Shown here piece by piece: positions 5,712 through 6,385 of a DNA stretch of 6,385 nucleotides. The notes below the pieces were generated by a model. That model was not told the origin of the DNA and ran no database searches. It saw nothing but the letters and a program-made list of their open reading frames with translations. The position numbers and the translations under genes were made by a program. Where the stretch lies: positions 1 through 6,385 of the forward strand of contig JALOAP010000180.1 of the NCBI GenBank assembly GCA_023228745.1, written 5' to 3'. The stretch comes from Dehalococcoidia bacterium (GTDB taxonomy: Bacteria > Chloroflexota > Dehalococcoidia > Tepidiformales > Tepidiformaceae). The number at the start of each line of letters is the position of its first letter. Positions within the stretch are counted from its first letter, which is position 1.

Positions 5712-5717
5712 CACTGT
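5712..5717 (-). promoter_or_regulatory. Leaderless promoter candidate (-10 box) of the kinase gene
   Basis: TACAGT on the - strand, with exactly 6 nt between it and the ATG at 5705, so transcription would begin at or next to the start codon. The stretch between is C-rich with no Shine-Dalgarno sequence. No good -35 hexamer is visible 17 nt upstream. Confidence 0.5.
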
Positions 5718-5821
5718 AGCGGATCGGACGGTGGGCTGCGCACTCCGGGTGAGGCGCGGTGCGTGGCCCCCGGTGGCATGGGCCGCCATCGGGCTTGCAC
5801 CACGTGCGGGTTGTGCGTGTG

Positions 5822-5827
5822 TAAAGT
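5822..5827 (+). promoter_or_regulatory. Leaderless promoter candidate (-10 box) of the membrane-protein gene
   Basis: TAAAGT with exactly 6 nt (TGGGTT) before the ATG at 5834. There is no Shine-Dalgarno sequence. A TTGCAC at 5795-5800 is about 21 nt upstream, too far for a standard -35. The geometry is identical to that of the divergent kinase gene. Confidence 0.5.
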
Positions 5828-5833
5828 TGGGTT

Positions 5834-6247
5834 ATGCGAGAGAGCGGCTGGTTCCGGTTCGGTGGCGCGGCGCTGGGTGCTATTGCGGGTGCACTCGTTG
5901 CGATTGGCGCCGCGACGCTGGTGGGCGTGCCCGGGTACCTCTTCGGGATCCTTGTGCTCGTCCCGGCGGTGATGGTCGTGGCGGCGGCGCCGTGGGGTGG
6001 GCGCGATGTGCTTTTCGCGGCGGCAGGCACCTTGCTCGGGCTGCCGCTGGTGTTGATGGTCGTCGCGATGTTCGATGTGGTGTTCGGTGGTGCGAGCCCG
6101 GCACTGATCCTGGCGGCGGTTTTCGCCTCGGTGTTCTACTTCACCGGCGTCCCGACGGTTATCGGGCTGCTCGCCTGTATCGTGCTGGCCGGGTTCAACG
6201 GACGGAACGGGCACTCCGCCATCCGCACGCGCGCGACCGGAGAGTGA
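5834..6247 (+). CDS. Small multi-pass membrane protein of unknown function
   Basis: 137 aa, dominated by hydrophobic segments: about residues 9-31 (Gly/Ala-rich), 34-53, 59-85 and 88-121. The last is long enough for either one or two passes, so four or five transmembrane helices are predicted. The N-terminus (MRESGWFRF) and C-terminus (NGRNGHSAIRTRATGE) are short and basic. No catalytic motif or known transporter signature is visible; only a single Cys (115) is present. The gene is divergent from the kinase gene across a 128-nt spacer, and its ATG is preceded by a TAAAGT box rather than a ribosome site. Its TGA directly abuts the stop of the next gene on the opposite strand. Coding is supported by the clean hydrophobic pattern; I do not recognise the family. 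Confidence 0.75.
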   Translation: MRESGWFRFGGAALGAIAGALVAIGAATLVGVPGYLFGILVLVPAVMVVAAAPWGGRDVLFAAAGTLLGLPLVLMVVAMFDVVFGGASPALILAAVFASVFYFTGVPTVIGLLACIVLAGFNGRNGHSAIRTRATGE

Positions 6248-6385
6248 CTACACCCGTACCTGCGCGATGACGCCGACCAGCCGGGCGCCGTTAAACTCCT
6301 CGATGCGAACATCGAGCACTTCGAACTCGTGCTCCCGGAGCGCCGCTTCCAGCCGCTCGCGCGTTTCGGTGACCTGGCTCGCGAG
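6248..6385 (-). CDS. 3' end of an unrecognised gene, truncated by the window edge
   Basis: On the - strand the frame is open from the window edge to a TAG at 6250-6248, giving 45 visible C-terminal residues. The first half is an amphipathic helix (VTETRERLEAALREHEFE). The second half looks like two beta-strands (VLDVRIEEF, then ARLVGVIAQVRV). No family can be assigned from so little. The composition fits a real protein and the opposite frames do not. The stop is immediately adjacent to that of the convergent membrane-protein gene, with no base between them. Confidence 0.6.
   Translation of the reverse strand, partial: LASQVTETRERLEAALREHEFEVLDVRIEEFNGARLVGVIAQVRV

Noticed and set aside
5316..6270. 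Two 218-aa + strand frames (5316-5972 and 5614-6270) across the kinase gene and the divergent spacer
   Set aside because: Both are Arg/Gly/Ala-rich shadows that ignore the intact catalytic motifs on the other strand and the clean hydrophobic pattern of the gene at 5834.

Overview
High-GC bacterial chromosome segment with densely packed genes on both strands. The order is housekeeping: leucine biosynthesis, a group II truncated haemoglobin, and several small conserved proteins of unknown function. There are no phage, transposon, CRISPR or RNA-gene signatures. The mix of a DUF2325-like protein, full-length bacterial-type LeuC and LeuD, a 54-aa protein ending in a Cys-Cys...Cys tail, and short-word intergenic repeats suggests a Chloroflexota-like or other deep-branching Gram-positive-type lineage. 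That placement is an impression from memory, not a demonstrated assignment.

Left part, + strand (1-3112): the 3' part of a DUF2325-like gene, whose start lies outside the window, is followed by a spacer carrying a 14-bp tandem repeat. Then come leuC (808-2214) and leuD (2316-2921), the two subunits of isopropylmalate isomerase. An unrecognised 54-aa gene (2918-3082) overlaps the leuD stop in a GTGA arrangement and is probably translated by coupling. A GC hairpin without a T-run follows it.

Middle part, - strand (3129-4617): read in transcription order, a 134-aa soluble acidic protein is followed after 13 nt by a 196-aa membrane-anchored protein. After a further 78 nt comes the truncated haemoglobin, which converges on the leu genes. 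The 134-aa and 196-aa proteins share the same C-terminal core (W-E-x-x-Q, F-x-D-D-P-R, A-D-R-L, L-R-Q-A-M, R-A-x-F) and so form a tandem pair of diverged paralogues. Their biochemical role is unknown.

Right part (4618-6385): a spacer contains a heptamer repeat that runs into the end of an aminoglycoside-phosphotransferase-fold kinase gene on the - strand (4812-5705). A divergent gene on the + strand (5834-6247) encodes a small multi-pass membrane protein. Both divergent genes lack a Shine-Dalgarno sequence and have a TANNNT hexamer exactly 6 nt before ATG, the signature of leaderless transcripts. The window ends in the 3' end of an unrecognised - strand gene whose stop codon directly abuts that of the membrane-protein gene.

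The window contains no clear new defence or mobile system. The points most worth following are the coupled Cys-tail microprotein, the tandem paralogue pair, the matched leaderless starts and the family of intergenic word repeats.
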